Origin: Syntrophus sp. (in: bacteria)
Lineage (GTDB): Bacteria; Desulfobacterota; Syntrophorhabdia; Syntrophorhabdales; Syntrophorhabdaceae
NCBI GenBank assembly: GCA_013824645.1
Contig: PNOF01000001.1
Location: forward strand, 62,001 to 126,000
Direction of reading: 5' to 3'
DNA length: 64,000 nucleotides
A program made the position numbers and the translations under genes. Below are positions 17,847 to 26,786 of the stretch, piece by piece (position 1 is the stretch's first letter; every line of letters starts with the position of its first letter). Under the pieces are notes generated by a model. That model was not told where the DNA came from. It saw only the letters and a program-made list of their open reading frames with translations, and did not search any database.

Positions 17847-17863
17847 TTTAGAAATGGAATAAG
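17846..17863. repeat. Dispersed structured repeat, copy 1, right end
   Basis: TTGATTTAGAAATGGAAT is the right terminal inverted repeat expected after AGCGCTT at the end of the left half (16208-16317). Together they reconstitute one family copy interrupted by the IS110-family insertion. Confidence 0.8.
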
Positions 17864-18007
17864 TTTATATTAAGCCGATTAAACGTGACAGGTAAATGAG
17901 TAGAAATGTGCGTAGTTATAAATTACTGTTTTTGATGTAGGAACATTCAGACAGGCCGCAACACCGGAAAGGTATTCCGGACATTGCGCGCTGTCATGAT
18001 AGAGGCC

Positions 18008-18205
18008 CTATTTCCGAACGCAGATTGGCGCTAAATTGGTTTTATCATCCAACTCTTCCACCACTTCCATTTTCAAAATTGGGAACCTGGACACATCAAA
18101 ATCCTGCGTAGCGCAGATAGGAAAATTCTTCGTATTGAGAAACCAATCACCACTTTTTGGTTTCCGTACTTCACCGGTAACAGTGAATCTTATCTCACGT
18201 AACAT
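18008..18205 (-). CDS. Small protein of unknown function (65 aa)
   Basis: A 65-residue soluble protein (begins MLREIRFTVTGEVRKPKSGD; ends NLAPICVRK) with alternating hydrophobic residues suggesting beta structure. I do not recognise the family. The gene is well supported: AAAGGAGG lies seven bases before the ATG, and a promoter with TTGAAA and TATAAA 17 bases apart lies at 18227-18255. It stands alone between the IS110 element and phzF-like gene. Confidence 0.7.
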   Translation of the reverse strand: MLREIRFTVTGEVRKPKSGDWFLNTKNFPICATQDFDVSRFPILKMEVVEELDDKTNLAPICVRK

Positions 18206-18226
18206 TTTTGCCTCCTTTATACCCTT

Positions 18227-18255
18227 TTTATACCCTCTCCAGTATTAACTTTCAA
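18227..18255 (-). promoter_or_regulatory. Promoter of the 65-aa gene
   Basis: On the minus strand TTGAAA (18250-18255) and TATAAA (18227-18232) are spaced by 17 bases, followed by a leader with ribosome-binding site AAAGGAGG before the ATG at 18205. Confidence 0.6.
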
Positions 18256-18530
18256 AGGGGTATACCCACCACAAGCAGAAGCAAATCCTAATCATTGTCG
18301 ATTACTTTTTTACCGTACCACCTCCCTTACTAAAGCCATTGGAGACCACACATTGTCGTATGTCTGAAAGTTTTGTTCCACCATACCGTGTGATCCTATT
18401 GTACTATACTCTATAAAACCACAATAACAAATGATCCCCGTCACATTTTTGGACAAAAAAAGGAGTCCGTAGACACCGACAAATATGTGGCGCGTTATAT
18501 CAGAAATTGAGAATTTTTTTGTGCTTTCGT
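18256..18530. other. Intergenic region upstream of the 65-aa gene
   Basis: No gene seen. It contains the direct repeat GACACCGACAA at about 18472 and 18534, the second being part of the degenerate repeat copy next to the phzF stop codon. Confidence 0.4.
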
Positions 18531-18578
18531 CAGGGACACCGACAACTAAAGATAGTGCTTTGATTTAGAGATGGAATT
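18531..18578. repeat. Dispersed structured repeat, copy 2 (right half only)
   Basis: AAAGATAGTGCTTTGATTTA and GAGATGGAATT match the right end of the family. The left part is lost or degraded. Its terminal bases GGAATT overlap the first bases of the stop codon of the phzF-like gene (complement TAA at 18577-18579). Confidence 0.75.
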
Positions 18579-19362
18579 AAACAGACAATTCGCCTTTAAG
18601 AACAATCACTGCCTGGCCGGAAAGGTAAACCCTGTCACCGTCGACACGGACTTTTACAATTCCCCCGCGTTCTGAAGCCTGGTATGCGACAAATTCATTT
18701 CTATGCAACTTTTTTGCCCAGTATGGCCCGAGAGAGCAGTGCGCCGAACCGGTAACAGGATCTTCCTTTATCCCAAGAAGGGGACAGAAAAACCGTGACA
18801 CAAAATCAAATCCACCGGAGGTTGCCAGGCTTGTGACGATAACTCCCCGGGTCGGCACGCGACAGAGGACATCAAAATCGGGGTTTATATTTCTCACTAT
18901 CTCCTCTGATTCAACCTCAACAATATAATCAAACCGATTTTTGCCAACATAGCCTGCTTCGACCCCAAGGGCTTTCGTGAGTCCTTCCGGGGCAGATACC
19001 TCCACATCCGGCGTAGAGGGAAAATCAAGCTCAATCCAGTCATCTCTCAAGCACGCTGTCAGAAGACCGCTTTTTGTATAAAACCTGATAGCCGCATCGC
19101 GCGGCGCTCCGCCCATTATCCAAAGAACATGGGCACTTGCCAATGTTGCATGGCCGCAGAGCTCTACTTCAACCTCTGGCGTAAACCACCTGAGCCTGTA
19201 ACCATCACCCTGCCTGATAAGAAAGGCTGTTTCGGAGAGGTTCATCTCTTTTGCAACATTTTGCATCCAGGAATCAACTTTTGGATATTCGAGAAGACAG
19301 ACCGCAGCAGGATTTCCTGTAAAGGGTCGGGCAGTAAAGGCATCAACATGGTATATTTTCAA
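18577..19362 (-). CDS. PhzF-family isomerase-like protein
   Basis: 261 residues, a diaminopimelate-epimerase fold protein related to PhzF. N-terminal MKIYHVDAFTARPFTGNPAA is the family signature (F-x-GNPAAV), with the glutamate of LSETAFL as the likely catalytic acid, and FTPEVEVELCGHATLAS and GIKEDPVTGSAHCSLGPYW in the two halves. No phenazine genes adjoin it, so the substrate is unknown; many family members may repair or isomerise small metabolites. It follows an HD-domain gene by 13 bp and is probably co-transcribed. Confidence 0.9.
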   Translation of the reverse strand: MKIYHVDAFTARPFTGNPAAVCLLEYPKVDSWMQNVAKEMNLSETAFLIRQGDGYRLRWFTPEVEVELCGHATLASAHVLWIMGGAPRDAAIRFYTKSGLLTACLRDDWIELDFPSTPDVEVSAPEGLTKALGVEAGYVGKNRFDYIVEVESEEIVRNINPDFDVLCRVPTRGVIVTSLATSGGFDFVSRFFCPLLGIKEDPVTGSAHCSLGPYWAKKLHRNEFVAYQASERGGIVKVRVDGDRVYLSGQAVIVLKGELSV

Positions 19363-19375
19363 AACAGCTTGTTTC

Positions 19376-19966
19376 CTATAGCATCTCTAATAAATTTGTT
19401 TCCGTCGAAAGTCCCATTAAAAACATTTCCATCTCAAGGGCCCTCTCGTGGCCTATCGTCTTAGCTGAAGATGTATATAACTCCTGCGGTAATTCTGTAC
19501 TGAAACTTTTTATTAATTTAATGGCGCTGGCCATGTCCGGCGTCCAGTCATCATGCTTCACCATCGCCAGCATCCTCGCAATTCCAATATATCCCAGATA
19601 ATCAAGAATATCGGCATCACGAAAAATAATGACCTCCTCTTTTAATTCCGGCGATACATAAAACATATGACCCAGAATAACGTCTTTGGTACTGGCAACC
19701 TTCTCTTCCGGAAACCCCATGGGCTTCAGGACCTCTTCGCAGAACTCTGCCGATCTCACAGCGTGTTCAACACCAACTTTTTTGTAAGGTTCAAGGGCGC
19801 CTACATCGTGGAGATAGGAAGCAGCAAAAATCACCTCTTCGTCTATGGGGGTATTCTCTTCTTTTGCAAGCCTCAGCGCCATATCGTGGACTCTTTGGAG
19901 ATGAGAAAAACCCCATGCAGGATGATTGAGGTTCTTCGCAAAATCTAATATTCTTTGTTTCCACAT
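19376..19966 (-). CDS. HD-domain phosphohydrolase family protein
   Basis: 196 residues with the HD metal-binding pattern: H in HPAWGFSHLQRVHDMALRLA, the paired ASYLHDVGALEPY (HD), and a downstream VILGHMFY and DADILDYLGYIGI containing further histidine and aspartate ligands. This architecture matches soluble YedJ-like HD hydrolases acting on nucleotides or other phosphoesters; the substrate cannot be read. GAGGAG precedes the ATG. It is the first gene of a two-gene unit with the PhzF-like protein. Confidence 0.85.
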   Translation of the reverse strand: MWKQRILDFAKNLNHPAWGFSHLQRVHDMALRLAKEENTPIDEEVIFAASYLHDVGALEPYKKVGVEHAVRSAEFCEEVLKPMGFPEEKVASTKDVILGHMFYVSPELKEEVIIFRDADILDYLGYIGIARMLAMVKHDDWTPDMASAIKLIKSFSTELPQELYTSSAKTIGHERALEMEMFLMGLSTETNLLEML

Positions 19967-20096
19967 TAGCCACTCCTCACTTGGTTACAAAGATAGGTCT
20001 TGCTTTTGCCTATGTCCTTACCTCTATTGTGCTTCTACAAGGAGAACTTGTCAATCGTTAAATGAACATTGTCCACAAATGTGCTTTTGTTAGACC

Positions 20097-20125
20097 TTGA
20101 CAATTATTAACAAGTAGTCTAATAA
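20097..20125 (+). promoter_or_regulatory. Promoter of the TPR-CHAT gene
   Basis: TTGACA (20097-20102) and TAATAA (20120-20125) are spaced by 17 bases in the divergent region between the HD-domain gene and the TPR-CHAT gene. Confidence 0.5.
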
Positions 20126-20198
20126 TTTTGACAGTACCTATAATCATTGCATGAGAGTCATCTTTTGTAAACCCATTCGATCGAGAGGCCCTATAGTG

Positions 20199-23100
20199 AT
20201 GAATTTTTTTGCGCGGCAGACTTTTCTTGCCATTATTGTTACTGTCTTTGTTACTGTCTTTTTTCTGACTGGCGCCATAGCGGCTAGCCCTTTATACGAA
20301 GACGACGAAAACATCTTCAAGGAAATCATTGATGCGTATACGTTGAACTTTCAAGAGAGTGGCTTCTGGTCCTATGTGTCAAAAAATAAAGAATATATCA
20401 ATACATCTATCATCGAAAAAATCGTTGAAACCGGCATCGCAAAAAAAGATGAAACACTCATTAAGCTCGGTCTGGAAACAGCCCGGATGAAGGAAGATCG
20501 GCTGGCCCTGGCAAAAGGCTCATTACAGACAGCCGACTACTATCTCTTTCTGTCCAACAATAAAGAAGCCCTTAAGCTCTACGATAGGGCCCTTTCCCTT
20601 TTTCATGTGCTGGAAGACCTCTCCGGTCAGGCAAAGGCGTATGAAGGCAAAGGCGATATTGCATTTTCTATTGGAAATAATAAAGAAGCGGCGATTACGT
20701 ACGATAAGGCCTTAGACCTCTATATTTATGCCAACGATTCCATCGGTCAGGGTACTATTTACCGGAAATTGGGCGACATATCGCTTCATACAGGTGATAA
20801 TGAAAAAGCACGTTCAATGTATCAAAGAACGTTGATTTTTCTTTCCAGAAAAGAAAATCTCATTGCGCAGGGTGATCTCTATCGCAGCATGGGGAACATG
20901 TATCTGCGGAAAAGAGAATACGCCAAGGCCACAAGTTCCTATAATAGAGCACTCATCTATTATACACACGGCCAGTACCCTACAGGGCAGGCCGATGTTT
21001 ACCGTGCCATGGGTAAGATGCAGATGCAAACCGGTAAGAACGAGAAAGCAATGGTCCTTTACGAAAAAGCCCGGCCGATTTACGTGGAAGCAAAGTCCCT
21101 CATAGGTCAGGGGGATGTTGAGAAGGGCCTCGCAGAGATCAACTATGATATAGGCAACAATGTGAAAGCTCTTGAGCAATACGAAAAAGCCTTCATCTTT
21201 TACTCCAAAGCAGATTATCCGCTCGGTATTGCCGACGTTTACAGAGGTATGGGGCAGATACAGGTGCGGATGGGTATGTGCGACAAAGGGTCTGCATTAT
21301 TTGAAAAAGCGCTTACCCTCTATCGAAAAATAATAGAACCTCTCGGAGAAGGTTCTATTTACAAAGGTTTCGGAGACATTGCGTACTCTACGATGAATTT
21401 TGCAGAGGCCCTGAATATGTATGATAAGGCCCTTGTCATTTACCGTAAGATAGACGAACCACTGGGACAGGGCAATGTTTACCGGGGCATAGGTGACATC
21501 TTTTTCTATGCAGGTGACAATAGCCAGGCAATGGAGTGCTATGAAAAGGCCCTCCTTTTTTATGCTAAGGTAACCTCCCCCGTAGACGAAGCCAATACAT
21601 ACCGCAGTATGGGTGATATTTATCGCGGAACCGGAAACAACAATCGCGCAATAGAGATGTATAATAAAGCGCTCTCACGCTATTATGCAACCAATCAACC
21701 AATCTTTCAGGGAAATATTTACCGGATCATCGGTGAAATGTATCAGCAAAAGAACAATTATGAGGGAGCGCTCAACATGTATGAAGAAGCGCTCAATATT
21801 ATTGGCAAAACCGGTTCAACAGCAGATGAGGGCCATATCTACCAAAACACGGGCGATCTTTTCCTTATTACAGGAGACGACGATAAAGCCCTGGGGCAGT
21901 ATGAAAAGTCGCTTCTTGTTTACCGTCGGATGGAAGATAAAGAATCTGAAGCGTATCTGCTTATGAAAATGGCCTCACTTTCCGGAAAACAAGAGAAAGT
22001 TGCCGAAGCGATGGCGCTTTACGAAGAAGCGCTTGCCGGGCTTGAGAAGGTAAGAAGCCGGCCCGCATTTTCTCAGATGAGAAAAAATTACACGAACAAA
22101 GTCTATGACTACTATGAGGATGCGGTCCTGTTCATGCTCGAGCACAAAGAGAACACCAAGGCATTTCAATATATAGAGGTAATGAAGGCCCGCGTTTTTC
22201 TTGACCAGCTCGCAAAAGCAGGGGTAGATCTTGAGAAGGGTATCGATAAATCATCAAAAGAAGAAAGGGACGCTATTGAAAAATCCCTTGTCCTTATCAA
22301 TAAAAAACTCCTCGAAGAATATCAGAAAACAGAACCTGAAGAAAAGGTACTCAAGACACTGCAAACATCCTCTGCGGAAATGGCGGAAAAACTCGAAGCA
22401 GTAAAACGGATGATACGCTACAAGAATCCCCTCTATGCTTCCGTCCAATATCCCGAACCAATCACCCTGACTGCGCTTCAGAAAAACATACTCAACGATA
22501 AAGAGGTCATCATTGAGTATTTTCTTTCCAGGGACCATCTTTACTGTTTTGTAATCGGAAACAAACAATATGAAGTTATAGAGCTTCCCATAAACAGAGC
22601 CAATCTTGAGAAAAAGGTGAAGGATTTTTTGAAAAATATCGCGGGCCACATAAAGGGGATTCCTTTTGCGGAGACTCAGGCAGCGGACCTATACATGGAA
22701 CTCGTCAAACCCCTGGAAGGGTTTCTCGAAAACAAAACAGTTATCATCATACCTTACGGCGTGCTTACCCACCTGCCCTTTGATGCTCTCATTACAGAAA
22801 GTGACGGGGAACGTACCTACATGATCGAACAATACAGCATGAAATATGTTCAGTCCGCAACCATGCTCAATATGTTGAGAACCCAATACAAAAGACGGGG
22901 TCTAACAGATAGCTTTATCGGTTTCGGCGACCCTGTCTATGATTATGAAAGCATCAAAGAGGGTCTGCTTTCACCAAATATGCTTACGAATGGAAGCTAT
23001 CTCCGTTCAGGCGGTTCCTTTGCGAGACTGGAAGACAGTGAAGATGACATCAGGACAATCGCAGAAATATTCACTGATGAAAAGAAGACAGCCCGGACAT

Positions 23101-23591
23101 TGCAGGGAATTGACGCAAACGAAGAGCAGGCAAAAACACCGGACATGGAGCAATATGCCTACATCCATTTCGCCGCCCAATGCATCCTTAATAAAAACTT
23201 TCAGGCAATAGCTTTGAGTCATAGCCCTGAAAGCCCTGATGACGGCCTTTTGACTCTCGGCGAAATTATGAACAGCTCCTACAAGGCTAACCTTGTCACC
23301 CTCCCGGCATGCAAGACCAGTCTTGGGGAAATGGACCACGGAGAAGGGATTACCGGATTAACAAGGGCCGTTATGTATGCAGGAAGTCCTGCCGCTGTAG
23401 TCAGTCTCTGGAACGTAAGCAGTGAAGGCGCCAGCGCGCTGATGGCCGGATTTTACGAGAACATGCTCAAGAAAGGATTATCAAAGGAAGAAGCTCTCCG
23501 CCTGGCCAAGACTGATCTGATGGGAGACAGCGAGGACGAAACCTTCCATCACCCCTTTTTCTGGTCAGGTTTCGTCATGTACGGAGAATAA
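20199..23591 (+). CDS. Exported TPR-CHAT protein (caspase-like fold, probably without the catalytic His)
   Basis: About 1130 residues from the ATG at 20199, which is preceded by GAGAGG; an upstream ATG at 20151 lacks a ribosome site. A hydrophobic segment (FLAIIVTVFVTVFFLTGAIA) ending near AIAAS looks like a signal peptide. Residues about 90-620 are more than a dozen TPR units with the repeating pattern A-x-YEKAL-x-x-Y and unusually regular 40-residue spacing (GDI...GDNxKA). The C-terminal CHAT domain ends in the usual LPACKTSLG (Cys at about residue 1038) and AVVSLWNVSSEGASALM. In active CHAT proteases a His-Gly follows HFAA; here it is HFAAQC, Gln at about residue 994. It may be a non-proteolytic scaffold, possibly periplasmic. 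Confidence 0.88.
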   Translation: MNFFARQTFLAIIVTVFVTVFFLTGAIAASPLYEDDENIFKEIIDAYTLNFQESGFWSYVSKNKEYINTSIIEKIVETGIAKKDETLIKLGLETARMKEDRLALAKGSLQTADYYLFLSNNKEALKLYDRALSLFHVLEDLSGQAKAYEGKGDIAFSIGNNKEAAITYDKALDLYIYANDSIGQGTIYRKLGDISLHTGDNEKARSMYQRTLIFLSRKENLIAQGDLYRSMGNMYLRKREYAKATSSYNRALIYYTHGQYPTGQADVYRAMGKMQMQTGKNEKAMVLYEKARPIYVEAKSLIGQGDVEKGLAEINYDIGNNVKALEQYEKAFIFYSKADYPLGIADVYRGMGQIQVRMGMCDKGSALFEKALTLYRKIIEPLGEGSIYKGFGDIAYSTMNFAEALNMYDKALVIYRKIDEPLGQGNVYRGIGDIFFYAGDNSQAMECYEKALLFYAKVTSPVDEANTYRSMGDIYRGTGNNNRAIEMYNKALSRYYATNQPIFQGNIYRIIGEMYQQKNNYEGALNMYEEALNIIGKTGSTADEGHIYQNTGDLFLITGDDDKALGQYEKSLLVYRRMEDKESEAYLLMKMASLSGKQEKVAEAMALYEEALAGLEKVRSRPAFSQMRKNYTNKVYDYYEDAVLFMLEHKENTKAFQYIEVMKARVFLDQLAKAGVDLEKGIDKSSKEERDAIEKSLVLINKKLLEEYQKTEPEEKVLKTLQTSSAEMAEKLEAVKRMIRYKNPLYASVQYPEPITLTALQKNILNDKEVIIEYFLSRDHLYCFVIGNKQYEVIELPINRANLEKKVKDFLKNIAGHIKGIPFAETQAADLYMELVKPLEGFLENKTVIIIPYGVLTHLPFDALITESDGERTYMIEQYSMKYVQSATMLNMLRTQYKRRGLTDSFIGFGDPVYDYESIKEGLLSPNMLTNGSYLRSGGSFARLEDSEDDIRTIAEIFTDEKKTARTLQGIDANEEQAKTPDMEQYAYIHFAAQCILNKNFQAIALSHSPESPDDGLLTLGEIMNSSYKANLVTLPACKTSLGEMDHGEGITGLTRAVMYAGSPAAVVSLWNVSSEGASALMAGFYENMLKKGLSKEEALRLAKTDLMGDSEDETFHHPFFWSGFVMYGE

Positions 23592-23637
23592 AAGAAATTA
23601 TGGCTTTGACCATTTTGTTCCTGTCGGTAAAGCTCGA

Positions 23638-23820
23638 TCAACCCATAAGCTTTTTCAGCCGATCAATGAGCGTTTTTAGTATATTGTCCCGCTCCTTCAA
23701 GGCCTCACGAAACTCCCGATGGTGAGTTCTAATAATCTCAATTTCCAGATGTGAATTGTACCTTTCGAGAACATTGAGAAGAAACTTGGCTTCCTCATCA
23801 TTCATTCCCATGGTTAACAT
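23638..23820 (-). CDS. Small helical protein of unknown function (60 aa)
   Basis: 60 residues, strongly helical and charged (NDEEAKFLLNVLERYNSHLE ... NILKTLIDRLKKLMG), resembling small uncharacterised bacterial proteins with a coiled-coil hairpin. AAAAAGGAGGATGTC precedes the ATG, a strong ribosome-binding site that supports a real gene. It is convergent with the TPR-CHAT gene and has a short palindromic repeat upstream. Confidence 0.65.
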   Translation of the reverse strand: MLTMGMNDEEAKFLLNVLERYNSHLEIEIIRTHHREFREALKERDNILKTLIDRLKKLMG

Positions 23821-23865
23821 GACATCCTCCTTTTTCCTTCACATACTCCGGTAACAACACCTCTT

Positions 23866-23913
23866 ATTCCATTACTAAGATCAAAGATAGCGCTTTGATC
23901 TTAGTAATGGAAT
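23866..23913. repeat. Dispersed structured repeat, copy 3 (minimal palindrome)
   Basis: Two perfectly complementary 21-base arms (starting ATTCCATTACTAAGATCAAA and ending ATCTTAGTAATGGAAT) surround the six bases ATAGCG. The core of the family is absent. The right end overlaps the stop codon of the cyclic-nucleotide-binding protein gene. Confidence 0.85.
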
Positions 23914-24359
23914 CACCCCTGCCGGTAAATGTACTGATACGCGCTCCTAAGCCGATTTCCGATAATTCCTGCAAGATGTTTATAAATCATAAGCCCTTCA
24001 GCGGGATGGCGTTTGACCACGTGCTCAATGGAATCTCTGGCTATCCGGATGACCTTCACATCGGTTACGCAATTCGCCGTTGCAGTATACACATATGGTT
24101 CTACCAGCGCGGACCAGCCGAATATTTCACCTGGCCGTATTACAGAAAAATGCATGTTGTCCTTTTCCAGGACAACAATATCAACTACTCCCTCAACAAG
24201 CTCATAGATGTAGGGCGCTTCCTCGTCTGTCCTGAAAATGACTGAATCCTTTTTGAAAGTAATCTCTTCGGCCATTTTCCCTATTTCAGCAATAACGCGC
24301 TGGCTTACCCCTTTAAAGAGGTCTGATTCCTTGGTGGGAGATGCTTCCATGATGGGCAT
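23913..24359 (-). CDS. Cyclic-nucleotide-binding domain protein
   Basis: About 148 residues, a stand-alone cNMP-binding beta-roll. The pattern ITFKKDSVIFRTDEEAPYIYELVEGVVDIVV, LEKDNMHFSVIRPGEIFGWSALVEP (phosphate-binding cassette region PGEIFGWSAL) and a C-terminal helix are seen. No helix-turn-helix follows, so this is not a complete CRP-type regulator; the usual arginine of the cassette is not evident, so ligand binding is uncertain. I prefer the ATG at 24359 preceded by AAGGGGG. The stop codon overlaps a repeat copy. Confidence 0.85.
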   Translation of the reverse strand: MPIMEASPTKESDLFKGVSQRVIAEIGKMAEEITFKKDSVIFRTDEEAPYIYELVEGVVDIVVLEKDNMHFSVIRPGEIFGWSALVEPYVYTATANCVTDVKVIRIARDSIEHVVKRHPAEGLMIYKHLAGIIGNRLRSAYQYIYRQG

Positions 24360-24469
24360 ATTGATGACCCCCTTTTTTAATCCCCTTAATAACTGTAATA
24401 GCACAAGATGGGAATATTTCAACAACAATCTGAACTATTACACCGGCAATTAAACGCACAAATGAAGTT

Positions 24470-24557
24470 GTCATTCCCGCGCACGCGGAAATCCAGGCCA
24501 AAGAACTGCGCTTGACCATTGAGCGCCGCCGTCATTCCCGCGCACGCGGGAATCCAG
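24470..24557. repeat. Pair of CATTCCCGCG palindromic repeats
   Basis: GTCATTCCCGCGCACGCGGA plus AATCCAG at 24470-24496 and a near-identical copy at 24531-24557. The stem TTCCCGCG/CGCGGGAA is the common intergenic REP-like palindrome of many proteobacteria. The rest of the interval up to the tRNA holds no gene. Confidence 0.8.
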
Positions 24558-24724
24558 AACCTTGAGGTAGCGGAGTTATGGTTTTTATTTGTTGGAATAA
24601 TAATATCATTTCACAAGAAACATACCGGCAGACACACAGCTCTTTGGGAGGGGGTCTATTAAGTTTCATTTACAAGAGGGTCCGTAATATGGTAATAAAC
24701 TGGGGTATATCTTGAAACCACAAT

Positions 24725-24798
24725 GCGCCCATAGCTCAATTGGATAGAGTGTTGGACTACGAATCCAAAGGTTGCAAGTTCGATCCTTGCTGGGCGCA
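24725..24798 (+). tRNA. tRNA-Arg(ACG)
   Basis: 74 bases with acceptor stem GCGCCCA/TGGGCGC, D-arm AGCTCAATTGGATAGAGT, anticodon loop around CTACGAA (ACG, wobble A normally converted to inosine), T-arm GTTCGATCC, discriminator A. CCA is not encoded. Confidence 0.95.
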
Positions 24799-25123
24799 TG
24801 TAATACCAAGGGTTTACACGTATTCCATAAAAACATCCTGTGACTACTCGGTGACTATTTTGCGCTGCTCTATCGCCGCAGAACCGCGAAACTCCTGGAA
24901 AATACCGCTTTTATTATCCAAAGGCTCACTCCGGTCTGTATCCAAACATTTCTCCTCAGTGATATGCGGTTATCAGATAATTGTGAAATCATCTGGCAGA
25001 TCGTTACATTATTTTAAAGAAATTATAGGGTCGATGGTAAATAGCAGGGTGGTTCGGGGGGGGTGCAAATGACATCTACGAAGCAATAAATCATTACTAA
25101 ACGGAAAACGTTGATTACCACTT

Positions 25124-25155
25124 GAAACACCCATGCCGACACGTCGGCACAAATA
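25124..25155. repeat. REP-like palindrome, copy 2 (inverted relative to 17815)
   Basis: The complement of this segment reads TTATTTGTGCCGACGTGTCG continuing to GCATGGGTGTTT, matching 17815-17846 except for two bases in the hairpin loop. No transposase adjoins this copy. The interval from the tRNA to the HD-GYP gene holds no other feature I can support. Confidence 0.65.
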
Positions 25156-25294
25156 ATGTTTAAAATCTGCTGGCGTAGCAAGCGGTCAGCTGGATTGACT
25201 TTTTAGACAATAATAATTTTTGTTCATCTCATGTCTTGTGTCGGCACCAGCCATTTGCTGTTTCCAGGTGTATCGTCATGGATTTTTGGTATTT

Positions 25295-26368
25295 TCACAT
25301 TCCGTATGATACTTTTCCTAAAAATTGTATGAATTTCCGGAGCAGTTGTTCATCGAAGCATAGTCTCATGCCCTGATCGCGATCATCCTGCCCTGAACCA
25401 TCCTCCAGTTTATTGTTCTCTGCCGGCGTTCCGATCATGATCTGCGCCGCCTTCATCGGAGATAGAGCTTCCTTGTATGGCCGACGGGACGTCATAGCAT
25501 CGAACACATCTGTAATTCTCAATACGCGGGCCAGGATAGTTATATTTTGCCCTTCCAGGCTCATGGGGTAACCACCGCCGCAAAAGTCCTCATGGTGATG
25601 TAATACAGCTTTCTTGACAAAAGCGGGGGTTTCCGTGTCGAGGAGCATCGCCAAACCGCTCAAGGGATGGCGTTTCATGATTTCCCACTCCATTGCGGTG
25701 AGAGGTCCGTCTTTATTGAGTATCTTCGGGGAGACAAAAGCCTTTCCGATGTCGTGGAGCAGGGCGCCGACGCCGCACTGTTTTAATATTTCCTTTTTCT
25801 GAACTTCATCGAATGCTTGATAATCCGGTTCTATCTGTTCAAGAACGTCCGGGTTATCCCTCAGAAAGGCCACGGTAAACCATAGAACCTTAGTGGCATG
25901 CTCATATGTCTTGTAGTCATGGCCAATCATTTTCGCCAGTGCCTGAAGGGAATTTGATTCAGCTATAAATATCAGCGCATTCTTGACCAGTGATTGCGTC
26001 CGTCGCAATGCATCCATATTCATTGTGCCCAGCCCTAAGGATGTTTCAAAGGAGTCTTTGACGACATTTGTGGAAACTCTACTGAATATAGCTGCCTTCT
26101 GCTCGTCCGACGATCCTTGATTCTCAAGGATATTCCCCAGGTAAGTCTCCAGGTATTGTTCATACTTGATCTCTTCTTCGAGGTCGATGAAGACCTCCGT
26201 CGGTCCGCAGTTGGCAAGCATAGTTATCTGTTTCGTACTGACTTCATTACCATTACGCGCCCAGAGGGTGTGGCGTCCGTTTGATGAAAGGACATATATT
26301 TTAAACTTCGGTAAGCATCCCGGTATTATCGCACCCGGAGGAATGGCCATGTACCTTTTATCGTTCAT
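25295..26368 (-). CDS. HD-GYP domain protein, probable cyclic-di-GMP phosphodiesterase
   Basis: 357 residues. N-terminal half (about 1-130) is a variable domain beginning AIPPGAIIPGCLPKFKIYVL. The HD-GYP domain follows with HATKVLWFTVAFL, LLHDIGKAFVSPKILNKDGP (HD), HPLSGLAMLL, HHHEDFCGGGYP (the GYP motif) and ITDVFDAMTSRRPYKEAL. Enzymes of this class open c-di-GMP using a bi- or trinuclear metal centre, so the key residues suggest activity. It is soluble and stands alone; flagellar genes elsewhere in the window are plausible downstream targets of c-di-GMP control, but no link is visible. Confidence 0.9.
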   Translation of the reverse strand: MNDKRYMAIPPGAIIPGCLPKFKIYVLSSNGRHTLWARNGNEVSTKQITMLANCGPTEVFIDLEEEIKYEQYLETYLGNILENQGSSDEQKAAIFSRVSTNVVKDSFETSLGLGTMNMDALRRTQSLVKNALIFIAESNSLQALAKMIGHDYKTYEHATKVLWFTVAFLRDNPDVLEQIEPDYQAFDEVQKKEILKQCGVGALLHDIGKAFVSPKILNKDGPLTAMEWEIMKRHPLSGLAMLLDTETPAFVKKAVLHHHEDFCGGGYPMSLEGQNITILARVLRITDVFDAMTSRRPYKEALSPMKAAQIMIGTPAENNKLEDGSGQDDRDQGMRLCFDEQLLRKFIQFLGKVSYGM

Positions 26369-26786
26369 GAGATATGTTCTCTTTTATTTGCATTCAATAA
26401 ACTGTTTTTTTCATATACTATTTTTGAGTTTTACTTTTTTCATTAATTACCTCAACCATACCCCAAAACTGTACAGGCCAACAGTTTGACTGCCCGGCTT
26501 TCAAACCAGATAAGACATTGTCTGAGCGGGGCATTTCCCACTTTATATACGTTCATGCTATCCTCCCACTTATAACATCCCGATAACAGGCAGTTATGGG
26601 GGCTCAACAGATAACCCATAGGAAACGGATCGTTTATACAGACTAATATAAGTATCGCTTGTAATAATAAAAACTTAAAAAGTGTCGGGAGGGCCATATT
26701 GTTTGAAATATTGTACCAACGACGGAGATGATAAAAGCATTACGTTTATCGTCATCAATAACTAAGAGCGTTTCCGTTCCAGAGGG
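26369..26786. other. Intergenic region, 418 bp
   Basis: No gene seen. An imperfect hairpin around 26725-26756 ending GATAAA...TTTATC lies 3' of the cyclase-like gene and could act as its terminator. No known riboswitch pattern was recognised upstream of the HD-GYP gene. Confidence 0.35.

Noticed and set aside
24740-25072. Frame beginning inside tRNA-Arg, considered as an integrase remnant
   Set aside because: The frame starts within the tRNA and shows no integrase motif; no attachment-site duplication was found.
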